A stretch of DNA of 64,000 bases from Lepidodermella squamata (lineage: Eukaryota; Gastrotricha): the NCBI GenBank assembly GCA_047495785.1, contig JBLDXI010000050.1, positions 310,001 to 374,000 of the forward strand, in the 5' to 3' direction. The translations under genes and the position numbers were made by a program. The notes under the pieces were generated by a model. That model ran no database searches and had not been told where the DNA came from. It saw only the letters and a list, made by a program, of their open reading frames with translations. Below are positions 10,546 to 21,605 of this stretch, piece by piece; the first letter of the stretch is position 1; each line of letters opens with the position of its first letter.

Positions 10546-12819
10546 ATGAAACTCAACATTTTGATTCTGATCCTGACAATTCCTTCGGCATCAACGTTTA
10601 AAAGCAAAACAAAGCTGAAAGTGTTGATTTTCCAGCCGTATAATGGAATGGATCCGATAATTGCCGCATCCATGACATTCACCGCTCAGTTGATTGTCGA
10701 CATAGCCAACAACCGCAGCGATTTTTTGCCCGACTACTACGTCGAACTCGTTTCAAACGACGAAGTTCGAGGGACAATCACGCCGAAGCAGGTTATCGAC
10801 TTCACTCGCTATGAACCTCAGCCTAACGAAGTCAAGGCTCCTATCATGGTTGGACCTGCATTTTCAACCGGTTGCAAGGCCGTCTCGCCATTTCTGCGGC
10901 AAATCAACATGGTAGCCTGGAGTAATTTATGCGGCGCGTTGTCTTTCGATGATCGAAAGGCTAACCCTTATCTTCACATCTCTATTACGACATCGCGAGT
11001 CGCGGTGCTTTCCATAGCGGTTTTCATCAAAAAAGTTGGCAATTGGCGAGACTTCGGAATCCTTACCAACTCAGCGAATGTCAACGACTACGCCCTTGCT
11101 TTCTTACTCTACGAAAAATCTGTTCAACTCGGCTTGACAATACCGTACTTCAACATCTTGAATAACGAAGTTACGCCCGAGGATATTCAAACTTTGAAGA
11201 AAAGCGGGCTTCGAGTTCTAGTGATATCGATATCAACGGCTCCTTTGGTGAATCAATTCATATGCGAAGCCCATAAAGCTGGTCTAACTGGTCCGAGGTA
11301 CGTCTACATCTTCCAGGTGGGCGGGTTCGTGCCAACCCTACCCAGCTCATGTCCGCAACAGGTTTACCTAGACCAGGCGAGTCACTCATTCGTTTTCGGC
11401 CCGGTTGATATCAGTACGAACAACACTAAGTCTAGCGAATTCGGGATCAACATGTCGATTCTTCACAAGCAGATTATTCAAAATCTAACCACGCTACCTC
11501 AGAATCTACTCTTTGCCCATACTCACCATGATGCGGTAACAGGGACTCTGTTAGCTCTGAATCGAACTGACAATAGGCTAAGAAGTAACTTTGGCCTTAG
11601 CTTGGCCGACTATGATAGATACCCAGAGTTGATCCTTAGGCAAACTAGTCGAGCTGTGATAGACTCTGATTTCTACGGACTAACTGGTCGAAAAACGTTC
11701 AGTCATGAGGGCCATTTTCAGGGTGATCCAATGGGGCTGAATGCCTATAACCCCAAAACTGGTATCTACCCTGTCATTCGAGGGTTCCAGTTGAAGCCAG
11801 GCAGCTTTGAAGCAACCGATTTCGACGTCGAGGTATTACGAACGATTGATTGGCCATTTGGCTCGCCACCTAAAGATCGGGCTGCCCTCCGCGTCGTAAT
11901 TGAAAGAACCTCCTTAGGGGTTCAAATCACGATCTACCTTCTTGCAGCTGGATTTTCAATAGCTCAAATTCTAGTTTTCTTCTTTATCAAAGGTCGATTT
12001 CGAATTTCGAACATTGCCGGAACTTTCGGTTGCGTAATCATGAACGTCTCAGCGTGTTTGGGGGCAAACGAGGATGTTCCAATGATGTCTTCGATATTTC
12101 TCGCCATTGTAGGAGGATCGCTGATCTTCGCGACTACAACATCTCGGCTTCACCTGCTAATGCGCCACATTCGAGGGCAAATCGACGCCTATTACGCGGA
12201 GCTAATTCGAAAAATGACACCTATTCATTACACTGGTGGTCGATCTCCAGCGAGTATGTATGGCGGCAATTTGAATCATGCTACGATAGGAATTTCACCA
12301 AGCGCTTGGAAACGCCTTGACCGAAAAACAGCTCTGGCTACGGGAGCTTGCTTCGTAGTGATAACTGGCCTATCCATCATATGGATTTTTATTCAAAGCT
12401 TCTCTTGTTCATTCGAACTCAACAGGGAGCCATTTTACGATGAAATCAAGGACGAAGTTGTGGAAACCAAGTCGATTTTCTGCCGCGAATCTGGCTCGGC
12501 ATCCTGGGGCTTGCTTGGAATCATTGGCGCAGCGATTTTCCTCATGCTATTCAGCTCTTTGCTGCCAACATATCAACTGAGCCACGTGAAGGGGTTGGAC
12601 GAGCTGAAGCCGTTGTATATCGGGGCTTGTGCCTCCATGACGCTGTATCCAGCTCTGATTTTGATTGCTGCCATAACAATGGGACAACCAAAGACGGAGA
12701 GAACTGCGGTTTCTTTTGGCTTGCTGATTATTTCTGGTGTAAGTGCTGTCGCATGGCATTGGCGATGGAAGGTTGAAAAAGTCGAGACTACGTTGGGGAA
12801 TACAAGCGCCAGAAAGTGA
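10546..12819 (+). CDS. GABA-B-like class C G-protein-coupled receptor
   Basis: Intronless frame of 757 aa from the ATG at 10546, which begins a signal peptide (MKLNILILILTIPSAST). The extracellular part (about 25-450) looks like a periplasmic-binding-protein/Venus-flytrap ligand domain with AASMTF, VGPAFSTGC and WSNLCGALSFDDR segments. No cysteine-rich linker precedes the membrane part, as in GABA-B rather than glutamate receptors. Seven hydrophobic segments follow, from GVQITIYLLAAGF to AVSFGLLIISGVSAVAWHW. The cytoplasmic tail is short and has no coiled coil, which would be needed for a classical GABA-B heterodimer. The ligand is not predictable. The lack of introns suggests a retrocopied or expanded subfamily. 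Its 3' end and downstream flank are duplicated at 16.8-17.5 kb. Confidence 0.85.
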   Translation: MKLNILILILTIPSASTFKSKTKLKVLIFQPYNGMDPIIAASMTFTAQLIVDIANNRSDFLPDYYVELVSNDEVRGTITPKQVIDFTRYEPQPNEVKAPIMVGPAFSTGCKAVSPFLRQINMVAWSNLCGALSFDDRKANPYLHISITTSRVAVLSIAVFIKKVGNWRDFGILTNSANVNDYALAFLLYEKSVQLGLTIPYFNILNNEVTPEDIQTLKKSGLRVLVISISTAPLVNQFICEAHKAGLTGPRYVYIFQVGGFVPTLPSSCPQQVYLDQASHSFVFGPVDISTNNTKSSEFGINMSILHKQIIQNLTTLPQNLLFAHTHHDAVTGTLLALNRTDNRLRSNFGLSLADYDRYPELILRQTSRAVIDSDFYGLTGRKTFSHEGHFQGDPMGLNAYNPKTGIYPVIRGFQLKPGSFEATDFDVEVLRTIDWPFGSPPKDRAALRVVIERTSLGVQITIYLLAAGFSIAQILVFFFIKGRFRISNIAGTFGCVIMNVSACLGANEDVPMMSSIFLAIVGGSLIFATTTSRLHLLMRHIRGQIDAYYAELIRKMTPIHYTGGRSPASMYGGNLNHATIGISPSAWKRLDRKTALATGACFVVITGLSIIWIFIQSFSCSFELNREPFYDEIKDEVVETKSIFCRESGSASWGLLGIIGAAIFLMLFSSLLPTYQLSHVKGLDELKPLYIGACASMTLYPALILIAAITMGQPKTERTAVSFGLLIISGVSAVAWHWRWKVEKVETTLGNTSARK

Positions 12820-13400
12820 TGAACTTTTATTCCCAGAAACAAGATAGACCTTTCATTGTAGGATTTATGCTCCCGAAATAATTAGTCTTTTGTTATCTTT
12901 AGTTTAACAGTAAAGCAAAGCCGTGAGTTTCGGTTCTAATTTTCCAAGGAAAAAACGCCAGAGATTTTGCTGGAGCTTAAGACAATTGTGGTAACTGGAG
13001 CCTGAAGCAATCGATATATTTCACGAAAACTCGGAAAGACGACAGTGCATGGTGCTGAATTTTGCTTTCACTTAATTAGGCTTAATTGAACCGGACATCG
13101 CAAGACGCCCACATAAAGCATACAGTCGAGAATTCACAAATTCTAGCGATAACCGCAAAATCTTGATTCAATGTCTCACTTTCAGCTGCTTCAGCAAAAA
13201 TGTCATTTCTTGTGAATTTAATCAACATTTTACAGAGAGGAATCGGTGTTAAAACCAAACACCTGAAGACTTCATGCGTTTTAATATTTTATTCGGTTAA
13301 CCATTCTCAACAGGCACGAATTATGTCACGTGGTCCTGCAGGAGAAGAATGAAAACTAGCTGAACTTCAGTGTTTTAAAAATGAAAATTAGTTGTCACTA
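12640..13400 (+). repeat. Segmental duplication source, matches 16790-17460
   Basis: The receptor 3' end and downstream sequence recur at 16790-17460 in the same order. Shared landmarks are TGATGAACTT, CATTGTAGGAT, the GATTAGGCCTGATTGAACCG-like block, AGACGCCCACA/AAACGCCCACA, and GGCACGAATT.TGTCACGTGG followed by GAAGAA. Divergence is substantial in the spacer and lower in the coding part. From 13401 to 13529 nothing else is visible. Confidence 0.75.
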
Positions 13401-13529
13401 AAAATAATTATTTCAATATTTATTTAATTTCGGATGAGATGTCGCGGACGACCTTTTAAAATTATGAAATCATATTGAACTCATAAAAATGTTTTACTAT
13501 TTACGGGCGCTAATTAACTCAAATTTTAG

Positions 13530-13628
13530 ACTATAATGCCGCCTCGAAGAGTGATCGATTTTTCGGATCCCAAGGCATCTGCCCTGCTAATTTAGTCCTA
13601 TTACATTCTGTGCATAATCCTCGGCATT
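13530..13628 (+). pseudogene. Orphan copy of a membrane-anchor exon
   Basis: About 100 bp from ACTATAATGCCGCCTCGAAG to CTCGGCATT is nearly identical to exon 3 of the gene at 19743-20948 (from position 20645), including the preceding TTTTAG acceptor. An in-frame TAG interrupts it (CTAATTTAG against CTAATTGAA), and similarity stops before the end of the transmembrane segment. No neighbouring exons are present. From here to 14090 no other gene is supported. Confidence 0.8.
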
Positions 13629-14067
13629 CATCCGGATAATTCATAAAATGCATATCAGAGTGGAAACCAGCTAAAGTGAACTCGTTAAAATTGGGATTAC
13701 TGAATTGCCTAAAATGGCATACAGAATATGATGCAATGAGAATGCGACGTCAAAAGCAAATATCCTCTGCAGGTTATAATGCGCAAATGAAACTTGATTA
13801 TCCTAGTTGTCTGTCCGAACTATATGATGTTTTTTTACATTCGACATTACTTCTCTTAAAATTGCGCAAGTCATCATGGACAGCTTTCGTATTCATTTGA
13901 ATAGTTTCACGCGTAAATAATCTAAATAATCCTCTTCCTTAGATCGAAAGATATCTGTCGATAAACATTCACGTTACTGGGACAGTGTTAGAGCAGCCAA
14001 GATTCCTGGTTCATGTAATATAGCACTAGAAACATTCAGAGAATCTACAATCATATTCGGTTGTTCG

Positions 14068-14106
14068 ATTGAGTATGTCTGACAGAAATCCGATGCGGCT
14101 ATAAAA
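14068..14106 (+). promoter_or_regulatory. Conserved core promoter with TATA box
   Basis: TATAAAA lies at 14100-14106, 67-73 bp upstream of the ATG at 14174. The preceding AGTATGTCTGACA...ATGCGGC block is also found in the same relative place before the paralogous gene on the other strand near 42.5 kb. A shared upstream sequence between copies otherwise diverged in non-coding DNA suggests regulatory constraint, or a young duplication. Confidence 0.65.
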
Positions 14107-14173
14107 TATCTGGCAGAAAAATGCCAGGAGCACCAATCTTCTCACAATCTTGTTGTTAAATATTAATCTTTCA

Positions 14174-15089
14174 ATGGCTTACCTTACGTTAGCAATTCTT
14201 GCTGCAAGCTGTGCCGTTGTCACAGCTTGCCCAGCGTCGACCACAACAACCACGACTCCGTGCCCAACAACCGCTTCAGCCAGTCAGCCCGCATGCCCCA
14301 CTGGTTCTGCCTGCCAAACGACAGCTAATACATGTGACACCTCAACCAACAATTGTATCCTCAAAACTGCCAATCAGTGCGCAACAGCTAGCCAGTCCTG
14401 CCAGACTACGGTAACATGAAATCCAATATTGAAAAAAATCAACGCCTTATTTTACTTACTTGGTATGCAGTCAAATGAGAGTTAATTTTACATTTGATTT
14501 GATTTCGTTTCCGCGCAGCTCTCATTCATTCAATGCATCATCGCAGCTACTCAAGGCGACGCATCCGTGACCAAGTCTAATATCAAGTTTTGTCTATCAA
14601 ACGGCGGGGCGTGCAATTCAATTTTGACTTCCGCTGCTGCTGCAAGCCCACCCGCTAGCTTTGCTACTTTCGATTCATGCTGCCAGTCGACCAGCCCATC
14701 TGGCAACATCCGATACGAATTGCTGGTGCAAGCCGGCACAGCCGCACCAGTGCAGGTATGCGTCGGCGTAGCAAATTTCACTCCATATCCTGTTACAGGA
14801 ACTACTGCTGGTTCCGCCACTGGAAATTGCATTCGCTTTCCACATACCGCTGCTCTTGCTGCAGATGTACTGATCACTAGTACTCTGGTGAGTTCCCCAA
14901 CGTCAAAAAATGCATGTGAATTATGCTTTGTTGTTACAGAAAACGTACCAGTTTCCTTCGGGTATCTACTCATACGGAACTTTCCAAGCGTGCTGCCTTG
15001 GCCTAGGCGTCACCGGCGGTGCCCAAGCGCTTGGCACTGCTACTGCATATGGCTTCGCTTCCTTTGACAAGTGCACAGCTTCCAACTAA
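14174..15089 (+). CDS. Cys/Thr/Ala-rich secreted protein, paralogue 1
   Basis: Three exons, 14174-14410, 14519-14887 and 14940-15089, all phase 0, giving 251 aa. Residues 1-18 are a signal peptide (MAYLTLAILAASCAVVTA). A Thr/Pro/Cys-rich stalk follows (about 19-79, with paired cysteines), then a C-terminal domain (about 80-251) with regularly spaced cysteines, including a CC pair near FDSCCQS, and motifs NIRYE, CIRFPHTA and FQACCLGL. The gene at 41453-42416 encodes a clear paralogue with every motif in order and matching splice sites, except for one extra intron there. The family is not one I can name. A secreted, possibly O-glycosylated or disulfide-linked structural protein is an inference. 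Confidence 0.85.
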
Positions 15090-15289
15090 GCAATGCTTCC
15101 AACAAACAAAGGAATCGACCGATTGTTGTCATCATCGATTCCAGTTTGCATTAAACTGCCTATATTCAGCTTGCTAATCAATCGATTACATTCTACTAAA
15201 AGAATTGTGTCGTTCAAAAAATGTTACTTGATTTATGTTCTTGGACATTCTACTATTCTACATTATGGGGCATAAATATTAAGCCGACT

Positions 15290-15760
15290 TTATTATTTAC
15301 GCAGCGCAGTCACATATTGCTGACCGAGGTGATTAGTTCCGACGAGAAGGATCGGCGACTTATGGTGTTGCTGCCACTCAGCCGGAGCAGTAGAGGTAGA
15401 GTGCTCTGCTCAGCTCAGCGTGCCGTGTCTTGGAAGCAAACCCCTGACCTTCTGAGAAAACACAGCGGGCCATTAAGCCACGTGCTCCCACGCCCCCAAA
15501 CCCTAAGAAATTGACACATGAGTGTCCCGACATGCTCCAGCCATCTCTGGCAATGGATTCGGACAATAATATAAGCCCATCGCGACAAATTAAGAGAAGG
15601 TATACCAAACAGGCACATACCCCCCAATATTAGCGAAATATGCGAGACCCAATTCATTGATGGATCATTTTTCACTCTGAAGGTTAGACTTCGGCCAAAA
15701 AAATGCATGCTGGAACTGCGGCATGAAATGAAGCCTACGAACACACGTAGTAAGCTCGCT
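15290..15760 (-). repeat. Possible tRNA-derived SINE or relic
   Basis: On the minus strand TGGCTTAATGG (15480-15470) fits an RNA polymerase III A box, and GGTTTGCTTCC about 38 nt further on resembles a degenerate B box. Spacing is shorter than in a true tRNA, and no cloverleaf could be drawn. The region is GC-richer than its flanks and holds overlapping chance frames of up to 109 codons. It could equally be a decayed retroelement tail. Confidence 0.3.
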
Positions 15761-15943
15761 TAGGCGAATCTATGAAAGACTCTAAAAAAGACGAATAATC
15801 ATGATATACCTCGTTTTAAATGAAATGTGAGAAAAATGACACGGCCGAAGCGCAATGCGTTGCGCTTACCTCGCCCTATGCCGCTCATGAATATTAAAAT
15901 TATGCGCGCGGAAAGTAAGGCGCGGCTACCATAATTCATCAAT

Positions 15944-16093
15944 AATTGTGAATGAATATGTGTAAATTAGAAACATATTTGTGAATAGTATGGTTGTTAT
16001 CCGACGTCAAAAATCATCAAATCCACCTGACGCTTGATATCTTGATGTTCGCGTGCCACGATGTTTCAAATTTACACATATTCATTCACAATT
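15944..16093. mobile_element. 150-bp palindromic MITE-like element
   Basis: A perfect 25-bp inverted repeat (15944-15968 and 16069-16093, starting AATTGTGAATGAATATG) extends after two mismatches by a further six matched bases (AAACAT). The interior of about 80 bp is non-coding. No clear target duplication is seen. A Tc1/mariner-like or fold-back relic is likely. Confidence 0.65.
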
Positions 16094-16665
16094 CCAGTGC
16101 TCCCTCGATAAAAGCACTGGCAGAGACTTTGATTTGATTTGATTTGATTTGATTTTATTGTGATTTTATTTTATTTGGGTATTTTTGGTGATTTTATTTA
16201 CTGATGATTTTATTTAAAAAATTGTAGAATGATTTGATTTGATTTCGATTTAGCCCCCTTGATTTACTGCTGATTTAGAGACAGTAATCTTAACTCTTGA
16301 AATTCCTCGTGTTACGGAACACGAGAACTAAGATTTTTATCGAAAACATCTTGTTCCATCATACTCCCGGGCCATTAAATCGCGTTTAGACCTGTCCTGC
16401 CAAAACCAACCTTAAAATGTGCAGAGTCCAAAGAAAGTTACCCCAAAACCAAAACTCAAGTTTTTCTAAGCGAAAGATTTGATTCGATTTGATTTACAGG
16501 GCCTGATGATTTGATTGGATTGATTACCATGGAGGATTTGGTGATTTGATTGGATTGATTATCATGGAGGATTTGGTGATTTGATTTAAAATGATTCATT
16601 TAAAAGGACCTGTGATTTAGTTTAGCAATCAAATCAAATCAAATCAAAGTCACTGAGCACTGGAT
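16094..16665. mobile_element. Element bounded by inverted (GATTT)n arrays
   Basis: The left part has CAGTGCTC...GACTTTGATTTGATTTG from about 16097. The right end at 16628-16664 is the inverse (CAAATCAAATCAAAG...GAGCACTGG). Between them are further GATTT/TGATTTGATT pentamer runs and two near-identical GGATTTGGTGATTTGATT blocks around 16535-16585. No open frame is convincing. It is either a fold-back element or a microsatellite-expanded MITE, directly abutting the palindrome at 15944-16093. Confidence 0.5.
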
Positions 16666-16789
16666 CGGGAGCCAGACCCGTTCTTTATAACGTTGAAACG
16701 TTAACGCGATGAATCATAAGTGCGTCGCCAAGTATTTGTTCTTAGTTCCAGGGCGAATTTGATTTGACTGGTTAGCCATTGTTTTTTTT

Positions 16790-17460
16790 GGTGTATTCGG
16801 CTCTGATTTTGATTGCCGCCATAAAAATGGGACAACCAGTGACGGAACGAACTGCGGTTTCTTCCAGCTTGCTTATCATATCTGGCGTAAGTGCTGTCGT
16901 GTGGCATTGGCGATGGAAGATTGACAAGGTCAAGACAACGTTAAGGCATACAAGCGCCAGTGATGAACTTCTACCATTACGGGAAACAAAATAGGAATTG
17001 CATTGTAGGATGCAGGATTTGTTACCTTCAAATCAGGATTCTGAAATATTATGTTATCTTTAGTTGCAATTACTACCCAGTAAACCCAAGTCGTGAGGTC
17101 CGGTTCTGAATTTTCTCATGAAGAATACTGTCTGAGATGTTGCTAGTGCATTAGGACAATTCTGTTAACCAAGTGTGGAAAAATCAATATTTTGCGATAA
17201 CTTGCCAAGTGATGCCTACACCTGATTAGGCCTGATTGAACCGAAATCGCAAAACGCCCACAATAAACCGAGAAATCACAATTTCAAACCGCTAAGGTTC
17301 AGTATCCCACTTTATTTTAGCTGATGCAGCAAGGATCCCATTTCTTGCGGTCTCGGGTTTTATATGGTTGACTTGTCACACCAGGCACGAATTCTGTCAC
17401 GTGGCCCTCGCAGAAGAAGAACAAAAACTGGCCGAACTTTAGTGTAATAAAAATGAGAAA
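16790..17460 (+). pseudogene. Truncated duplicate of the GABA-B-like receptor 3' end
   Basis: Positions 16790-16960 encode YSALILIAAIKMGQ, the TAVSSSLLIISG membrane helix and VVWHWRWKIDKVK. These correspond to the last two transmembrane segments and tail of the receptor at 10546-12819. Everything upstream is missing. The non-coding flank to about 17460 also matches the receptor's downstream flank, showing a genomic (not RNA-mediated) duplication. The remnant has no start of its own. Confidence 0.85.
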
Positions 17461-17652
17461 ATAATCGTTATTTGTGTTTTTTCATACGTGACCTTGTGTG
17501 TAATAAATTGACGCAGATCATCGATTCAGCATTCAGCTATAACACGCAATGCAATTTATTGCGGTAATAAGGCCACTCGAGCCAACACGGGAGTTGTAAT
17601 GAACATAAATTACATCAGGCTGGCCGTAAAAAATATTCAGCATTTTGCTCAT

Positions 17653-18920
17653 ATGAAATGGCGCAGTAAATTTAATGCTATGTCGAGTTCAATTTTTGAA
17701 GCTATTTTAATCCTAACTGTCTTCATCAGTAAGATCGAAGGCTATGGATTCGCTTGTCAAAAAAGTGAGTAAACTTTCATTAAACAATCTTGAGATTGAA
17801 AATTTATTTTTATTTTCGGCTAAAGATTAAATTTCGAAATTTTTCTCGAAACTAATTTTAAAATGTACAATTATTCAAAAAAATTGAAAGAAATCGAGCG
17901 AATTATCCAAATAAAATGTTAAATATGTTAAATAAGGTGGGTTTTCAAAATATTCTTTTTCAGCAGATTACAGAATTTTTATCGCCCTCTCTGATGCTGA
18001 TAATGTATGGCTTGGCCGTAATATTGACGCGCAGGCCATTTGCCACCAATCCGGCCACATAATCGCAAACGATCTCGCCTGCATTCGATCGCTGTTAACG
18101 AATACAACGCAATACCCGGACTTGTACGGCAAACGGCTGCCTCGAAAATTCTGGATAGCTAGCCTGGTCACAGTTGGCACGGGCAAAGACTCGCAATCTT
18201 GCTTGGCGTGGTCACGTGACCTGAATGTGAGCGTATTCGTGCCTTGCATCGAACTTGCTGGCGTGCTGTGCCAGGGCGTGACTGTTCCAACGGAAAATGT
18301 TGCTCAGAAAACAACAGGAGAGCTCAAGGTGACCTAAAACTCATTGAATTTTCATTTTTCCTAATAATCAATTTTGCTATAATTTCTGAAAAATTTTTAA
18401 ATTCATCAAAAAATTTGTTAAAATTTTTTTTAAATTTTAAAATTTAAAATGACTTTTAATATTCAACAAATTTGAAATTCAAGTGAAGTGGTGGCTATTT
18501 TTTTAAACTTTTTGAAATTTTTTGAACTTTTGGAAATCATTAAAATGCTTAAAATAATTTTGAAATATGTTCAGGGTGAGCGGACGACAACGACAGATCT
18601 CCGCGATCCGTTCTACCTGACGTGCTTAGTCCTAGGCATTTTGCTAATTGCAATCATCATAACAGCAGCCTCATGCAGGTGAGCCTATAATATAGCACTG
18701 ATGGCCTCGCGCTCTCAGTGCGGCGTCTCAATTTCACCTAATAATAATATCAAATGTCAATAATGATGATCGTTTTTTTCCTACTACCTCACCTCACAGA
18801 GTCGATATATCAGGCGGCAATCGCAGTTCACAGCGGCGCAGTGAATCGCAACCGCTCATTAAATCATCTACTAGCTTCAAACGCGATGCAACTTCGACGA
18901 GTTTTCACGTTCCGGCGTAG
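17653..18920 (+). CDS. C-type-lectin-like single-pass membrane protein A
   Basis: Four exons, 17653-17764, 17964-18328, 18575-18678 and 18800-18920, giving 233 aa. Exon 1 encodes a signal peptide. Exon 2 encodes an ectodomain with a lectin-like order of landmarks: NVWLG, an AICHQSGHII segment, KFWIAS, a cysteine before AW, and a closing CIELAGVLC. Exon 3 encodes one transmembrane helix (YLTCLVLGILLIAIIITAASC). Exon 4 is a 40-residue basic cytoplasmic tail with ESQPLI, which fits the [DE]xxxL[LI] endosomal/lysosomal sorting signal. Exon order and phases are the same as in the gene 0.8 kb downstream, so the two are tandem duplicates. Lectin assignment is inferred from spacing; no calcium-binding EPN/QPD-type motif is visible. 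Confidence 0.8.
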
Positions 18921-19742
18921 ATAAAAAAAATCACCCATGAATCGAAAAATTGTCATCTCTTCAAGCCTATTATTTTTCGTATTTATTTTAATAATCACTG
19001 CTTCTGTCAGTAAAAAAATCTGTATTAAATAAAATAAATTTGTGAATAATTTATGAAAAATTAATTAATTTTGATATTCCGGATATTTGCCTACTCTCAT
19101 TGATTTTAAGTGCCGTGATTTGCTAAACAAATATTGCCTATCAGCTATCCACCTTAATAATTAACTACCTATGGTAAAAAAAAATCTATGCCGATTTTGA
19201 TTAGATAGGACTATATAGGCTCAAGCGGTTTTACAGGTGCACAGAAATTGTCAGAAAAATTCTTAAGAATTCGCTCGAGCCTCCATTATTTCATCACATT
19301 TTGACTATTTTCCATGCAATTCTATTTCTCAGAATTTTTTATTTATTTTGTAGTCATTAAATTCTCCTTAATTTAGCGAAAATTCGAAAAGTCTTCTATT
19401 GAAGTTTTGGAGTTTGAATTTCTTTTGATAATATTTCTTTCGCTCAGCGCCGGAAGTAGTCGCCGATATTTTGCTCTCGTTCTACTGCGAATAAAACAGG
19501 GAGGGCCATTAAAGCGGAAGCGGCCATTGAAAAACAGCTGGCGCAGTTTGATCTCGCGCGTCCATATAGCCGCCTTCCTGCCGCCTAGCTTAAATGTTAT
19601 ACTTTTATATACCTTGAATGCTAATAAATCGTTTTGTACTCAAAAAAATTCTAGCTTCAGAATAAAAATCACATCGCTTGATAAACAAAATTAGGAAAAT
19701 ATTTTCAATAATTATAAGAATAAATTCGAATTAAATGATAAA
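18921..19742. other. Intergenic, AT-rich, no gene supported
   Basis: Spacer between the tandem membrane-protein genes. A plus-strand open frame around 19407-19694 lacks an ATG at its start and shows no domain. A slightly GC-richer patch (19490-19590) could be an eroded exon, but no splice pattern supports it. Confidence 0.4.
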
Positions 19743-20948
19743 ATGGTGAATTTTATTGCATCGATATCCTTACTAATTATCGGCTCAATCACCGACCTCG
19801 CATCTGGTCAAGGATTTTACTGCAATAATAGTAAGTTCATGTACTCTGAATTAAACTTCATAAAGTTCGAAGAAATGTTTTAACAATATTTTCAATTTTT
19901 TATTAATTTTTAGAAAATATTTTCAGGAATCGGATAAAAAATTTTTCCTTTGGATGTTTGAAAAATTGAAAATCAGACTTTTCTCAAAAATTTCGAATTA
20001 AATATGCTCTAACAGCTCGATTTTTTGAGGATTTTAATGTATTTTTCCTGAATTTTTTCAGCAAATTATCGGCTGTTTGTTGCCCATTCCGATACTGGCA
20101 AATTTTGGCTGGGCAATTTCAACGACGCTCGCGCCTTTTGCCGCCACTCAGGTCACGTGATCGCCGATGACCAGGCGTGTTACCGCTCGTTTTTCAAAAG
20201 CCGCGCCGGTTTCGAGTCCATGGTAGGCACATCGAATCCACCGCCTAAATTTTGGGTTGGCTCGCGCGGCGAACCAGCAGCGTGCCGCGCATGGCCACAT
20301 GGCGGCAATGAAACTGTACAACCGTCTTGCTTGGAAATAGCCGGCGTGCTGTGCCAGGGTCTTTCAACCGATGACCATTCAATGCATGAAACTTACTCAC
20401 AACGAGGCTTGCCATTCGTAAGAAAAAAATTCAAAAAAATATAAAATATTGAATTTTCGTGAAAATTTTTGAAAATTTGAAAAATATCGAATTATTGATA
20501 TTTTATTGAATTTTTCAAATAAATTTCCAGAATTCACCTGGGAAGTTTTTTTCAAGTTTTTTTCAAATTTTAATATCATTTTTAAATTTTACTAAAATTT
20601 AGAAATTAAAATTAAGATCGCTAATTTATTTTTTTTAATTTTAGACAACAATGCCGCCTCGAAGGGTAATTGAATTTCATGATCCCAAGGCATCTGGCCT
20701 GCTAATTGAACCCTACTACATCCTGTGCATAATTCTCGGCATTGTGCTGTTCATTATCATCGTTTCTGCTGCTGTTTTCAGGTTTGGTATCCCTTCAATT
20801 TTCAATTTCAAATAGAAGAAATTTCGCCTGCATTTTTAGGATTGATTTGAAGGACGATTTGCCAAACCGGAATCGCGGGCCTATTGATCAAATCGAACAG
20901 CCACTTATAGCTTCAAAGAGCCAGACGATTGAATTTGCCGGAAAGTAG
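19743..20948 (+). CDS. C-type-lectin-like single-pass membrane protein B
   Basis: Four exons, 19743-19830, 20062-20417, 20645-20781 and 20840-20948, giving 229 aa. Domain layout and splice phases (1, 0, 2) equal those of gene A: signal peptide, then an ectodomain with KFWLGN, AFCRHSGHVI, KFWVGS, ACRAWPHGG and CLEIAGVLCQ, one transmembrane segment (YYILCIILGIVLFIIIVSAAVF), and a short charged tail with IEQPLI. In this copy the acidic residue sits one position closer to the LI pair than in gene A. The ectodomain keeps the four cysteines expected for two disulfides. The proteins probably act as surface or endolysosomal recognition receptors; the ligand is unknown. Exon 3 has an orphan copy at 13530. 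Confidence 0.8.
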
Positions 20949-21605
20949 CGGTTCATCTATAGGCGACTCGAGATTTCCCACTGCCATGATTCATATAACA
21001 AACACATGGACCAAACAAAAATTGAGCAATAATTTTGATTATATTAGTTATATTCTACATTTCTCTTTCTGTGAAGAAAAATATATTTAGGATTTTTTGA
21101 ATTTTATGTTGAAGCAAGTAATAAAATTAATTGAAAAAACCTCTTCTTATTGAGCCGTAGTGGACAATTTAGTGTGATTTCTAGTAAAAGCCTTATCAGC
21201 AATACATTGCAGCAATGCAGCTATCCTTAGGTCGGTGGTTCAAGTCCGCGAGAAATGACAGAAAAAATGAGAAATTCTCAGCAATAACCTAAAGTGAAAA
21301 TTTTGAAAACCGCACATTTTCCTAATAACCCATTTTATTTGACACGTGTGCGGGAATGCAATGCGTTTTTTCAATGAGTGCGTCAAATGAAAATGGGCCA
21401 TTAACAAATTCACTTCCATTTTCCGTATATTTTCAAGAAGTTATGCAAATATCATTGAATTTTTCATATTTCGGAACATTTGTAATCTATTCATTTGCTC
21501 AATATTTATCCGTTTTTATGTTACGACTGCACTCATCAATGGCTATGCCACGAATATTCAAGCAATGAGTATAAGCTTCATGTATTCTTACTACGAAAGG
21601 AAAAC
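20949..21605. other. Intergenic with a tRNA T-arm-like word
   Basis: No coding region. At about 21233-21249, GGTGGTTCAAGTCCGCG matches a tRNA B box, but acceptor, D and anticodon arms cannot be formed around it, so it is at most a tRNA fragment or SINE remnant. Confidence 0.35.

Noticed and set aside
21200-21260. tRNA gene
   Set aside because: A good B-box word (GGTTCAAGTCC) is present, but no acceptor stem, D arm or anticodon arm can be built around it.
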